A DNA stretch of 8,292 bases from SURF-24 sp964537965 (GTDB taxonomy: Bacteria; Bacteroidota; Ignavibacteria; Ignavibacteriales; SURF-24): assembly GCA_964537965.1 (NCBI GenBank), contig CAZIDB010000211.1, positions 1 to 8,292 on the forward strand. Direction: 5' to 3'. The notes under the pieces were generated by a model. It was not told the DNA's origin. It did not search any database and saw nothing but the letters and a program-made list of their open reading frames with translations. Position 1 is the stretch's first letter; every line of letters starts with the position of its first letter. Shown here in pieces: positions 1-5,790 of this stretch. Position numbers and translations under genes: made by a program.

Positions 1-1043
1 GTCCTTGGTTTGAAATTATTTTCCAGCCATTCAACATTAAAACCGCTGGTAACAAAGATCAGAGAATCTTTTTCCGTAGTTGAAATCATCAGGGCATTTT
101 TAATCATATCAAGAAAGTTAGCCCTTGTATAATCCCAGAAGTATTGCTGTTTCAGATCAAATGCAACAACGATTTTCTTGGGATATCTTAGTTTATCACT
201 AATAAATGGTTTTGTTGTAAGCTGATAGAATTGGTTAGATGTATCCTTGTATGTCCGCAGGAATTTACCGCTTGTGGTTTCTGCAGGAAAGGAGAACCTG
301 ACATTATTGTAATAATAATTTTCTGTTGTACTGGATTTCCAGAAATTCCCCTGCTTAGTCCATGTACCGTTATAGCCGGAAAAATTTAATGGTATCTTGT
401 CAGGATTATTATAATCTATTACTAAAAATGTGGCCGGTGAATTTGTATAACAATTGTAATAGGATGATGTATAAAACTGGGAAGAGAAATCCTGTACTAC
501 CCTTTTATCATAATATATCGTACAGGGAGAAATATATTTAATAATAAACTCAACTGATTCGTTCCAGTTAACTGGGGATATTTTAAGATTATACTGCTGG
601 TTGTAATTCCCATAATAATCCCTGCGCATGTATTGTCTTAATATAGCTCTTATGCTGTCGTCCATTCCCGGCTGATATTCATTTTCTGCTGAGGTCAAAT
701 CTATATTGGAAGCGTTCACAAAACTCTGGCTTGTTTTATTCCAGACCGCCAGATGTTTTATATAAGCATTTTGTGGCAGAGTGAATGCCCACTCAATTTC
801 ATATTTACCGTGATAAGGTTCCTGACAATAGGAGCCATCACGGTAACCATTGGCGAGTTTTATCTTCACGTCAAGAGTTGTTTCATACAGAAGCCCGTAA
901 AGTTCTATCTTACTTTCAAGCTTTTGTGTTTGAAAGTACCACCAGGAATTAGAACCATCTACCATTCTTGCACTTACCTGCGCATTAATTTCACCTGAAC
1001 AGAACAACAGGAATGGAATAAACAGTAGTAAATATTTCTTCAT
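1..1043 (-). CDS. Secreted VIT-like / degenerate vWA-domain protein, C-terminus cut by window edge
   Basis: This reading frame stays open from an ATG at 1043 to the left edge, giving 347 residues with the C-terminus missing. An AGGAG ribosome binding site lies about 8 bases before the ATG. Residues 1-22 form a signal peptide (KK, a hydrophobic run, then a likely cut after NAQ), so the protein is probably exported. Residues about 45-180 resemble a VIT (vault/inter-alpha-trypsin) domain: they contain YEIEWAFTLPQNAYI and, further on, YNLKISPVNWNESVEFIIKY, the usual closing strands. From residue about 288 (KKIVVAFD) a von Willebrand A-like domain begins. The usual DxSxS metal site is replaced by DLKQQ, so metal-dependent adhesion is doubtful. 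VIT-vWA proteins in related bacteria are typically large surface or periplasmic proteins of unknown function. The family assignment comes from residue patterns only. Confidence 0.7.
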   Translation of the reverse strand, partial: MKKYLLLFIPFLLFCSGEINAQVSARMVDGSNSWWYFQTQKLESKIELYGLLYETTLDVKIKLANGYRDGSYCQEPYHGKYEIEWAFTLPQNAYIKHLAVWNKTSQSFVNASNIDLTSAENEYQPGMDDSIRAILRQYMRRDYYGNYNQQYNLKISPVNWNESVEFIIKYISPCTIYYDKRVVQDFSSQFYTSSYYNCYTNSPATFLVIDYNNPDKIPLNFSGYNGTWTKQGNFWKSSTTENYYYNNVRFSFPAETTSGKFLRTYKDTSNQFYQLTTKPFISDKLRYPKKIVVAFDLKQQYFWDYTRANFLDMIKNALMISTTEKDSLIFVTSGFNVEWLENNFKPR

Positions 1044-1066
1044 AGAGTTTCTCCTTTTATAAACTT

Positions 1067-1211
1067 TACATACCGTAGGAAATTTATGTAATATTATATT
1101 TTTTACTCGTCCCAGTCGTAAAAATAATATTATTCAACACATTTTACATACCACAGAAGTAACACAAAAAAAATGGCGATTACTTGCAAATTCTTTTTTT
1201 TTATACATACC
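1067..1211. repeat. Three copies of an 8-bp motif, TACATACC
   Basis: The 184 bases between the VIT/vWA gene and the DUF6064 relic hold TACATACC at 1067-1074, 1145-1152 and 1204-1211. The first and third copies are followed by loosely similar sequence (a GTAGGAAATTTAT-like stretch against ACTACGAATTTAT). This could be a decayed direct repeat or a cluster of binding sites upstream of the secreted protein gene. Low-complexity AT-rich DNA makes chance similarity possible. Confidence 0.3.
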
Positions 1212-1227
1212 ACTACGAATTTATTTA

Positions 1228-1600
1228 TTACTGTACGAAATTTTTACGCAGTACAATTCCGATGTTATTGAAAATGCTCCTCCGGTACTCAAATGATATT
1301 TTATTTCCCGCAACTCCATTTAAGAAAAACAAAATTCCCTGTATGATAAAAATGATTCCGAAGAAGTATGCTGCTTTATTAATTACAGTAAAGAATATCA
1401 GGTGGTAAATAATTCCAATCCATAGCCAGAAAAATGCAAGTGTTGCTGAAATAATTTTATCAGTATTTTTAATCGGTTTGAAAAGTGAATAAACACAAAT
1501 GAATGCAGCCGGGTAAAAAAACAATCTGAAGCGGAAAAACACCTTGATTGTAAGATTTGAAAACATCAAGGAACTTATCAACGGTAAAAGGTAAGTTCAT
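1228..1600 (-). pseudogene. DUF6064-family membrane protein gene, frameshifted and 3'-truncated
   Basis: The family's N-terminus is encoded from an ATG at 1600 (MNLPFTVDKFLDVFKSYN). The matching continuation, YPAAFICVYSLFKP and onward, is in another frame. The two frames meet in a run of seven A (plus strand, 1515-1521); removing one base would join them as PLQIVFYPAAF. The second frame carries the characteristic block FFWLWIGIIYHLIFFTVIN followed by AAYFFGIIFIIQG, both membrane-spanning, then ends at 1228 after about 123 combined residues. Family members, from memory, are about 200 residues, and the missing C-terminal helices are not encoded in any frame before the next gene. The gene is therefore damaged twice. 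The single-base difference alone could be a homopolymer sequencing error, but the lost 3' part could not. The function of DUF6064 is unknown. Confidence 0.72.
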
Positions 1601-1755
1601 CTACTTAACTCAAACAGTTTTAATAGTTTTATTTTACTTATTACAATTTAGTATCTATGACTTGTTGCAGGCAAATAATGCAATCAACTGTTACGATTAT
1701 ATATGGACAAGAACAAAATCGTATTGATTAATTTGACCAGTGGTTTTACAATTAT

Positions 1756-2355
1756 TTATAAAAACAGACCTATCCTAAAATCGAACGAATTAAATTTAAT
1801 ATTTTTTTTGTTATCAATATCCTCAAAACCATAATCATAAATAAATTCTGTAAGGATTTTAGCAAGAGATAAATTAATTTCAGCGCCCAATCCTATTTTT
1901 AATCCTGTTAAAGAATTCTTAAAATCAAAATCGGGATATTCAGCAGGGCTGTCCGATTCACTAAATTTAAAATTAACACGTGGACCCATAAGAAGATATA
2001 GACTGAAAATTTCAGATTCAATCCTGGTTTTGGCAAGAAGAGATAAATCTAGGTAATGAATTTTTCCCTTCCAGGAAAGAATATGTTGGTAATACATATT
2101 GCTTAGATTTCCTTTAAACCCCTTCTGAACGTAATTCATTTCAGTAACAAGGCTGAATACCGGCACATCAAATAATTCCGCGAATGCGCCAACATTAAAT
2201 CCTACATAATCATCGCTTGTAAAAAGTTTACCTGGAACCATTTCATTTTGCTGGATGGATAAAGTTCCGCCGGCTTTAATTCCATAACCTTTTATAGTTT
2301 GCGAATATGATGAAGAGATAAAAATTATAACTGAAAGGAATATTAGTTTTTTCAT
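1756..2355 (-). CDS. Outer membrane beta-barrel protein (OMP_b-brl_2 / PorT-like)
   Basis: This 199-residue protein starts with a clear signal peptide (MKKLIFLSVIIFISSSYSQ, probable cut near residue 18). Alternating hydrophobic strands follow, as in small 8-strand barrels: YGIKAGGTLS, YVGFNVGAFAELF, FSLVTEMNYVQKGF, IHYLDLSLLAKTR, FSLYLLMGPRVNF, GLKIGLGAEINL and the closing FDFRIGLFL. The strand order VTEMNYVQKG...YLDLSLLAK...GPRVNF is typical of the Bacteroidota OMP_b-brl_2 family, whose members sit in the outer membrane. The substrate is unknown. No strong Shine-Dalgarno is visible before the ATG at 2355, which is common in this phylum. The nearest supported neighbours are HigBA upstream and the DUF6064 relic downstream. 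No link between them is evident. Confidence 0.8.
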   Translation of the reverse strand: MKKLIFLSVIIFISSSYSQTIKGYGIKAGGTLSIQQNEMVPGKLFTSDDYVGFNVGAFAELFDVPVFSLVTEMNYVQKGFKGNLSNMYYQHILSWKGKIHYLDLSLLAKTRIESEIFSLYLLMGPRVNFKFSESDSPAEYPDFDFKNSLTGLKIGLGAEINLSLAKILTEFIYDYGFEDIDNKKNIKFNSFDFRIGLFL

Positions 2356-2450
2356 AACATTATTGCCTGCTGAATTATTATGGAAAATGAACAGGTCTTT
2401 AATCCGCCGTACTTAAATTATTCTTACTTTTGTCGGGAGTAATAATGCTG

Positions 2451-2487
2451 CTTTCCCGAAGCAACTCCTTTGGCGAAAATCAAAGCT
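2451..2487. repeat. Imperfect hairpin repeat, copy 1 (second copy at 6663-6702)
   Basis: A GCTTT...AAAGC bracket encloses a CCCGAAG / CTTTGGCG imperfect stem. The same arrangement recurs at 6663-6702 (GCTTTTCCCGAAGG ... CAAAGC) at an estimated three quarters identity. Both copies lie in gene-free DNA between minus-strand units. This fits a dispersed repeat or the stem of a decayed attC-like site. Confidence 0.45.
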
Positions 2488-2493
2488 AATAAT

Positions 2494-2554
2494 TTTTAAC
2501 GATCTTTTTTAATTTCAGTCAAGGACATAATCTGTTTTTAACGGACTGTTATAA
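2494..2554 (-). repeat. Putative attC-like site downstream of higA (weak on one side)
   Basis: Reading the minus strand, TTATAAC (2554-2548) lies 20 bases after the higA stop. It is the exact inverse of GTTATAA found upstream of higB (3278-3272), as expected for the two ends of one integron cassette. The other border, GTTAAAA (2500-2494), fits the GTTRRRY consensus less well. The 61-bp length is at the short end for attC sites. The stretch AATAATTTTTAACGATCTT overlapping this border nearly matches sequence at 7770-7788, near another unit border. The right-hand border is better supported than the left. Confidence 0.4.
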
Positions 2555-2574
2555 TATGAACTTAAGAAAAGATT

Positions 2575-2865
2575 TTAACTAATAGAAATATTCAATCTTT
2601 TCCTAAGACCAAGTTCTATTATTCGATAAAAAGTGGATATTTGTATATCGCTTTTCCCAGCTTCTATTCTCGATATATAACTTTTCTTGGTCCCGGCTTT
2701 TTCTGCAAGTTGCTCTTGCGTCAACTTTGCTTTTGTTCTTTCCTCTCTAAGCATTTCACCTAATCTGAACGATATTGAATCAGCTTCAAATTTATCTCGA
2801 CGTGCACTTCCTTTTTTTCCGTATTGTTCATCTAAATGCTCTTCAAATGTTGTTATCTTTTTCAT
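2575..2865 (-). CDS. higA: HigA-type antitoxin, XRE family helix-turn-helix
   Basis: The 96-residue protein has a short N-terminal extension (FEEHLDEQYGKKGS, residues 7-20) typical of HigA partners of Gp49-like toxins. An XRE/Cro HTH follows at about residues 35-90 (LREERTKAKLTQEQLAEKAG, then TKKSYISRIEAGKSD as recognition helix). The start ATG overlaps the stop codon of the toxin gene by four bases (ATGA), so the two are translationally coupled in toxin-first order, as in hig loci. It is expected to bind and neutralise the toxin and to repress the shared promoter; the 14-bp palindrome at 3223-3236 is the obvious operator candidate. The type II TA antitoxin assignment is secure from sequence and context. 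Choosing HigA over a generic XRE antitoxin rests on the toxin partner. Confidence 0.85.
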   Translation of the reverse strand: MKKITTFEEHLDEQYGKKGSARRDKFEADSISFRLGEMLREERTKAKLTQEQLAEKAGTKKSYISRIEAGKSDIQISTFYRIIELGLRKRLNISIS

Positions 2866-3218
2866 TTTTTATCCCTTTCTGCCTTTGCTAAAAAATATTC
2901 TTTTTTTAATTTTACTCCAAGCTCCAATTCATTCTTTGGCGTTTTGTTTGTCTTTTTTACAAAACCGTTAAGCAGAATTATAAAATTACTCTCATCAAAG
3001 AAACTGATAATTCGAATATTACTTTTATTAGTTTGAACCCGAATTTCATATAAACTATCCGTCCCTTCAAGATATTTCAAAAACTTGATTGGAACTCTTT
3101 CGACGTTTCTAATCAAATCGAGAATAAAGTCAATCTTCTCTTTTGTTTTTAGATCTTGCTGCGAATAGAAGTCTAAAAAGTAATCACCAAAGAATAATAT
3201 TTTTCTTTTCACGTCCAC
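2862..3218 (-). CDS. higB: HigB-type toxin, RelE/ParE superfamily (phage Gp49-like)
   Basis: The 118-residue protein matches the Gp49-like (PF05973) branch of RelE/ParE toxins in its ordered blocks: ILFFGDYFLDFY, KEKIDFILDLIRNVERVP, KFLKYLEGTDSLYEIRV, RIISFFDE, FIILLNGFVKKTNKTP and ELELGVKLKKEYF. Family members are ribosome-associated mRNA endonucleases. The conserved YEIRV and the GFVKKT..TP segment are present, so the gene looks intact. The start is GTG at 3218; a second in-frame GTG at 3212 (giving VKRKILFF) is also plausible. An in-frame stop five codons upstream rules out a longer form. No good Shine-Dalgarno sits at normal spacing; GAGGTGG lies about 19 bases away. It is co-transcribed and overlaps higA. 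The pair is bracketed by inverted 7-mers at 3272-3278 and 2548-2554. Confidence 0.85.
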   Translation of the reverse strand: MDVKRKILFFGDYFLDFYSQQDLKTKEKIDFILDLIRNVERVPIKFLKYLEGTDSLYEIRVQTNKSNIRIISFFDESNFIILLNGFVKKTNKTPKNELELGVKLKKEYFLAKAERDKK

Positions 3219-3222
3219 AAGA

Positions 3223-3236
3223 TAACTAATTAGTTA
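3223..3236. promoter_or_regulatory. Perfect 14-bp palindrome, probable HigA operator
   Basis: TAACTAATTAGTTA is fully self-complementary. It lies four bases upstream of the GTG start of the toxin gene, the first gene of the pair. XRE antitoxins commonly autorepress by binding palindromes at this position. No other perfect palindrome of this length was noticed near these genes. Binding by HigA is inferred. Confidence 0.6.
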
Positions 3237-3271
3237 ACCACCTCAAAACCATTTTTTCAAAGAACAGACAC

Positions 3272-3286
3272 TTATAACGACGTTGT
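3272..3286 (-). repeat. Putative attC border upstream of higBA
   Basis: On the minus strand this reads ACAACGTCGTTATAA. The 14 bases ACAACGTCGTTATA recur exactly at 7700-7687, in front of the methyltransferase gene. GTTATAA is the exact inverse of TTATAAC found 20 bases after higA. In an integron array this would be the end of the preceding attC (L' box and R' crossover triplet GTT) joined to the start of the HigBA cassette. A matching R'' partner upstream could not be identified with confidence. Confidence 0.45.
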
Positions 3287-3301
3287 CTATAGAAAAGAAA
3301 G

Positions 3302-3490
3302 TCAAGTAAAAATATTTTCTCCCCCGTCAGGAGTAACCCCTGACGGGACGAAAAAAAATATGGGCGAATGAAATGGGATTTGTTTAAGAATATCCAGCTT
3401 AAAATGAATTGTAAAATCTGTTTCTGGCTCAAACGTCAGATCTAAATATTTGTACAAATCTGAAATAGTATGATGTGTAATGATTTCCAT
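3302..3490 (-). pseudogene. Truncated AraC-family regulator, N-terminal stub
   Basis: From the ATG at 3490 the first 46 or so residues (ISDLYKYLDLTFEPETDFTI, then HFKLDILKQIPFHSPIF) follow the N-terminal pattern of AraC-type regulators common in Bacteroidota, where the next residues should be like RANYFSF. Here the similarity stops in FFF and the frame runs through a strong hairpin (3323-3347) to a stop at 3302. An intact protein would be nearly 300 residues with a C-terminal double HTH, neither of which is present. It is best read as a gene end left by a deletion or insertion whose joint coincides with the hairpin. No Shine-Dalgarno is visible. The family call rests on a short stretch, so it is moderate. 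It could instead be a small unrelated hypothetical protein. Confidence 0.5.
3323..3347. repeat. Strong stem-loop, REP-like, 9-bp perfect arms
   Basis: CCCGTCAGG and CCTGACGGG pair perfectly around a 7-base loop. It lies exactly where the AraC-like similarity ends and just before the border of the HigBA unit. The minus strand has no uninterrupted T-run directly after the stem, so a classic rho-independent terminator is less likely than a REP-like element. On the plus strand it is followed by a run of A, not T. A similar but shorter stem is at 4683-4696. Confidence 0.6.
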
Positions 3491-3556
3491 ATATAGTTAA
3501 TTGTCTGGTTGTGAGTATGCTGTTTTAAAAATCCCGTTTAGAATCAAATAGTAATT

Positions 3557-4396
3557 TCATTTATTCAATCTTCTTCTTTTCTTTTCCTGTAGTAAAAGAT
3601 AATTCACCTTGGTAACGACTTTTTTTCCTGTTTCTTTTTCAAGGGCTATTCTTGCGTCGCCAGCAATTTTGCCCCCCTTTTGTGCTGAATCTTTATTTTC
3701 ATTAAATCCCAGTGAATTCTGCTTTCTTGCAATTTCTGTTGTAGATGCCTCACCAAGCATCGTAAATATTAATTCAAGATCAGTCATATGATCTCTCAGG
3801 TTTTCATTTCTTTTTTGTAAACCTTTATAATCTTTATATTCAGAAGGTGTTAAACCGAATGCAGCCTTGCTAATTTCAGAGGTTAAAATTGAAAACTCAA
3901 TTTGTTCTTTTATCCCACGCTTTTTCCATTCATCAGTCAATTCATCTCTTACTGCAATTCCGCGTATTCTTTTCTCTATCCATTCATCGCTGTAACCTTT
4001 GGCTTTATAAATTTCCCGCATTCGTTTGGATGCAAGTTCCGGGTTTTCAATTTCTTCTAATCTTTCATATCCAACTTTTGCCAGCCATCGTTTGAAAGGT
4101 TCAGCTTTTGGAGAAGGAATAGATTGAATTAACCGCATAAGTGTTTCTGCGTCTGCAGCATCTGTTAGATAATATTTCCCATCAGATGATTCCATTTTCA
4201 GTTGTCCGATTTTTTCGGACAACTCATCATATCCCTCTGAAAGAAGCTTTTTCTTAAGATCGTTCCAATACTTCCTTGATCTTGGACTTTCAGTTAGAAT
4301 TTCGATAATGTCTATTATCGAGAAGTACCATTTCTGTTCTTCTTCATTCCATACGGAACGGATTTTCTTCGATTCAAATAATTTTAAAGCGCTCAT
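3557..4396 (-). CDS. Bro-N domain protein, DinD-like (DNA-damage-inducible protein D family)
   Basis: The 279-residue protein opens with a BRO/antirepressor N-terminal domain (about residues 10-115). It contains IRSVWNEEEQKWYFSIIDII, SRKYWNDLKKKL, the DGKYYLTDAADAETLMRLIQ core and KRWLAKVG. The second half (about 150-265) resembles the C-terminal part of DinD proteins: LTDEWKKRGI, LTPSEYKDYKGLQKRNENLR followed by DHMTDLELIFTMLGEASTTE, then QKGGKIAGDARIALEKETGK. The tail is basic (KKRRR). E. coli DinD, from memory of similar length, is SOS-regulated and inhibits RecA filament functions; Bro-N proteins in phages act as antirepressors. Whether this one acts on RecA is not visible here. GAGGT lies 4-5 bases before the ATG and supports the start. 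It is a single-gene unit with long spacers on both sides. Confidence 0.82.
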   Translation of the reverse strand: MSALKLFESKKIRSVWNEEEQKWYFSIIDIIEILTESPRSRKYWNDLKKKLLSEGYDELSEKIGQLKMESSDGKYYLTDAADAETLMRLIQSIPSPKAEPFKRWLAKVGYERLEEIENPELASKRMREIYKAKGYSDEWIEKRIRGIAVRDELTDEWKKRGIKEQIEFSILTSEISKAAFGLTPSEYKDYKGLQKRNENLRDHMTDLELIFTMLGEASTTEIARKQNSLGFNENKDSAQKGGKIAGDARIALEKETGKKVVTKVNYLLLQEKKRRRLNK

Positions 4397-4719
4397 CTTA
4401 ACCTCATAATAAACGTAAAAAAAATATTCTCTTTAACAAGGTAAATGTTTTTTATATATAATATTATTATTCTGCCCTAAACTTACAAGGTGTTTCCATA
4501 GGAGTTAAAACTAAAAAGCCCGGCAATTTAAGCTTCTGTGAAAGGCTTGCCAGGCTTGTTGATTCCAAAATAGCAAATTATTTCAAGGAAGCAAAAAAAT
4601 ATCATACGATGATGTAATAAAATTTATTACTTAAATTATTTAATAGTCTTATGGCGCATATAATACTTTTGTTTTGGCGTCAAGGACGAAAGTCCTGAGG
4701 CGATGGAAAGATCCTATGT
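4397..4719. other. Gene-free spacer with several inverted repeats
   Basis: These 323 bases between the DinD-like and lipoprotein genes hold no supported gene. Besides the terminator candidate at 4516-4557, there is an AT-rich inverted repeat with 8-bp arms (GTAATAAA/TTTATTAC, 4614-4630). There is also a small hairpin with a GAAA tetraloop (AGGAC-GAAA-GTCCT, 4683-4696) that starts 24 bases past the lipoprotein stop in the minus-strand direction. A plus-strand open stretch ending at 4617 lacks a start codon with a ribosome binding site and was not called. Confidence 0.5.
4516..4557 (-). terminator. Possible rho-independent terminator (minus strand)
   Basis: On the minus strand, AAGCCTGGCAA and TTGCCGGGCTT pair at 10 of 11 positions across a 20-base loop and are followed by TTTAGTTTTAA. 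It lies about 160 bases past the stop of the 135-residue lipoprotein gene and before the DinD-like gene, where transcription would be expected to end. The long loop lowers confidence. Confidence 0.45.
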
Positions 4720-5127
4720 TTAACCAAAAACAACACCTTCTTCATGAACTTTAAAATGAAAACGATGCAATGGTTTCTTTGTACCTTCATTTTCAAATAT
4801 GTACCAATGACTTAAAGTTAAATCCCAGGCCCCTTTTATTTTAAATGATTCATTTAATTCTGCATCGCTGTTTTTTGATAAAGCTTTTATTGTATGATAT
4901 CCATTGGAAAGATTTATTTCATATTTATACCAATTGTGCCCATCACGACATAATATTTTTTGATTTACAATTTCTTTATCATCTATATAGACAATAATCT
5001 CTAGTGGAGTAAATTTAGATGATTGGCAGGAAATGAAAAGTTTTACGTTATATATTTGCGTTTTATCAGGAATCATAAAACAACTTGAAAAAATTATAGT
5101 TACAATTAAACCAATTACATTTTTCAT
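4720..5127 (-). CDS. Putative small lipoprotein of unknown function
   Basis: The 135-residue protein starts at an ATG at 5127 with a short hydrophobic leader, MKNVIGLIVTIIFSSC. Cys16 sits in a lipobox-like FSSC, suggesting lipid attachment and an outer face or periplasmic location. The rest is soluble and rich in beta-type segments (LEIIVYIDDKEI, YKYEINLSNGYHTIKAL, HRFHFKVHEEGVVF), reading like one immunoglobulin- or lectin-like sandwich. I do not recognise the family. The start lies only 19 bases after a GTTAGGT border (5153-5147), the spacing expected of the first gene of an integron cassette. A matching inverse border was not found downstream, so if this is a cassette its far end is lost. 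Confidence 0.65.
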   Translation of the reverse strand: MKNVIGLIVTIIFSSCFMIPDKTQIYNVKLFISCQSSKFTPLEIIVYIDDKEIVNQKILCRDGHNWYKYEINLSNGYHTIKALSKNSDAELNESFKIKGAWDLTLSHWYIFENEGTKKPLHRFHFKVHEEGVVFG

Positions 5128-5146
5128 TTCGTTATATATATTTAAA

Positions 5147-5223
5147 ACCTAACGGTGTGGAAACTAAAACGCTGCTGCACGGTATATGCTATCAATGTTT
5201 TTATTTTACTGATTATGTTATTT
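5147..5223 (-). repeat. Putative attC site of the micropeptide cassette (77 bp)
   Basis: Read on the minus strand, it starts with AAATAAC (5223-5217, R''-like) and ends with GTTAGGT (5153-5147), which fits the R' consensus GTTRRRY exactly. The flanks are partly self-complementary: AAATAAAAAC near one end lies opposite GTTTTAGTTT near the other. The length matches the site after the methyltransferase (78 bp). AAATAAC is also the exact inverse of GTTATTT at the other end of the micropeptide unit (5366-5360). Identification as attC is inferred. Confidence 0.5.
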
Positions 5224-5313
5224 AAGAAGAACAATGAGTAAAAGACTAAATAAAACAACAATTAATAAACCAGTAAGAATGTTTACTAGTGTTCCTTTTT
5301 TGTCAGTAATCAT
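5218..5313 (-). CDS. 31-residue single-helix membrane peptide
   Basis: The ATG at 5313 is preceded by AAAGGA at good spacing and opens a 31-residue frame. It has a polar, charged start (MITDKKGT) and one continuous hydrophobic helix (NILTGLLIVVLFSLLLIVLL) ending in Lys. This is the layout of an inner-membrane micropeptide with its N-terminus on the cytoplasmic side by the positive-inside rule, although a C-terminal Lys leaves topology open. The stop codon TAA lies inside the AAATAAC border of the putative attC site, the same arrangement as in the GNAT gene. The unit begins at a GTTATTT border 47 bases upstream of the start. Candidate roles include a type I toxin-like peptide or a membrane-complex subunit, but nothing in the sequence decides. 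It is too short for default gene finders. Confidence 0.55.
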   Translation of the reverse strand: MITDKKGTLVNILTGLLIVVLFSLLLIVLLK

Positions 5314-5359
5314 TAAGCATATCCTTTTTCATGTTTCTTTTGCAACCGAACGTTTTTGC

Positions 5360-5419
5360 AAATAACCGGCAGCTCAGAACTGCTATGCTAAATTTATTAA
5401 TAACTTTTACAAGTTAAAA
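5360..5419 (-). repeat. Putative attC-like site upstream of the micropeptide unit
   Basis: The minus strand ends here in CCGGTTATTT (border GTTATTT, 5366-5360), the exact inverse of AAATAAC after the micropeptide gene. The other candidate border is TTTTAAC (5419-5413). Inside lie a small GCAG/CTGC stem and the motif CAGAACTGCTATGC (5375-5388, plus strand), related to motifs at 6648-6661 and 7736-7749. It also contains the palindrome TAACTT-TTAC-AAGTTA. At 60 bp it is short for attC, and its R'' side is poorly supported. Confidence 0.4.
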
Positions 5420-5789
5420 AACCTTCATAACACAACTACGTTAAACAAGAAACTAAACACGGAACGACAAATCTAAAAACTAAAAAAAATTGCCGGGAGC
5501 AAAATAGCTGTAGCCTTAAGTCTACTATTAAGCCCCTGCCTTAAATCTCTTATTTGATGAACCATTTTCATTTTCAGCATTATTCCTGAGCTTTCTTAAT
5601 AGTTTCAATCGCACCCGCTGGTTATAAGCAATTTTACTAATATTCTTATTGAAGTACAGGACTATGAGCCTTTGTTAGTAAAAGCAATTCTCTTATTCGT
5701 CTTCTAATTCCAACTTAGCATTATTAATTATGTAATCAATCTGATATTTATATTATATGTATTAAAATTTGCTGCTGAAAAGCGCCACT
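5420..5789. other. Gene-poor stretch after the GNAT gene
   Basis: No gene can be supported in these 370 bases. Minus-strand frames are at most about 35 codons and lack a ribosome binding site. AGTGGCGC directly follows the AAATAAC border at the GNAT stop (5796-5790). TTATAACC occurs near 5620 and GTGTTATGAAGG near 5430, both resembling attC borders. A weak stem with a T-rich tail (TCCCGGCAATTTTTTTTAG, minus strand, about 5497-5479) could end transcription from the GNAT gene. This may be a decayed cassette or an attC site enlarged by an insertion. Confidence 0.4.
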
Positions 5790-5790
5790 G

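Noticed and set aside
753..998. 81-codon plus-strand frame
   Set aside because: It lies entirely within the VIT/vWA-like gene on the opposite strand, which has a signal peptide, ribosome binding site and domain pattern.
3226..3432. 68-codon minus-strand frame overlapping the AraC stub
   Set aside because: It runs through the hairpin, the presumed unit border and the palindromic operator. It has no family pattern, and its frame differs from the recognisable AraC-like one.
4410..4439. Bacteroidota-type promoter match before the DinD-like gene (TTG, 19 bases, TACGTTTA)
   Set aside because: Spacing and the -7 element fit well, but the implied transcript start would fall within the GAGGT ribosome binding site, so it is kept only as a possibility.
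4474..4617. Plus-strand open stretch ending ...KKYHTMM, with protein-like composition
   Set aside because: It has no start codon with a ribosome binding site, overlaps an 11-bp inverted repeat that explains part of its sequence, and matches no family I recognise.
5479..5586. Minus-strand frame of about 35 codons starting MLKMKMVHQ
   Set aside because: There is no ribosome binding site, composition is unremarkable, and its end is the T-rich tail of a possible terminator.
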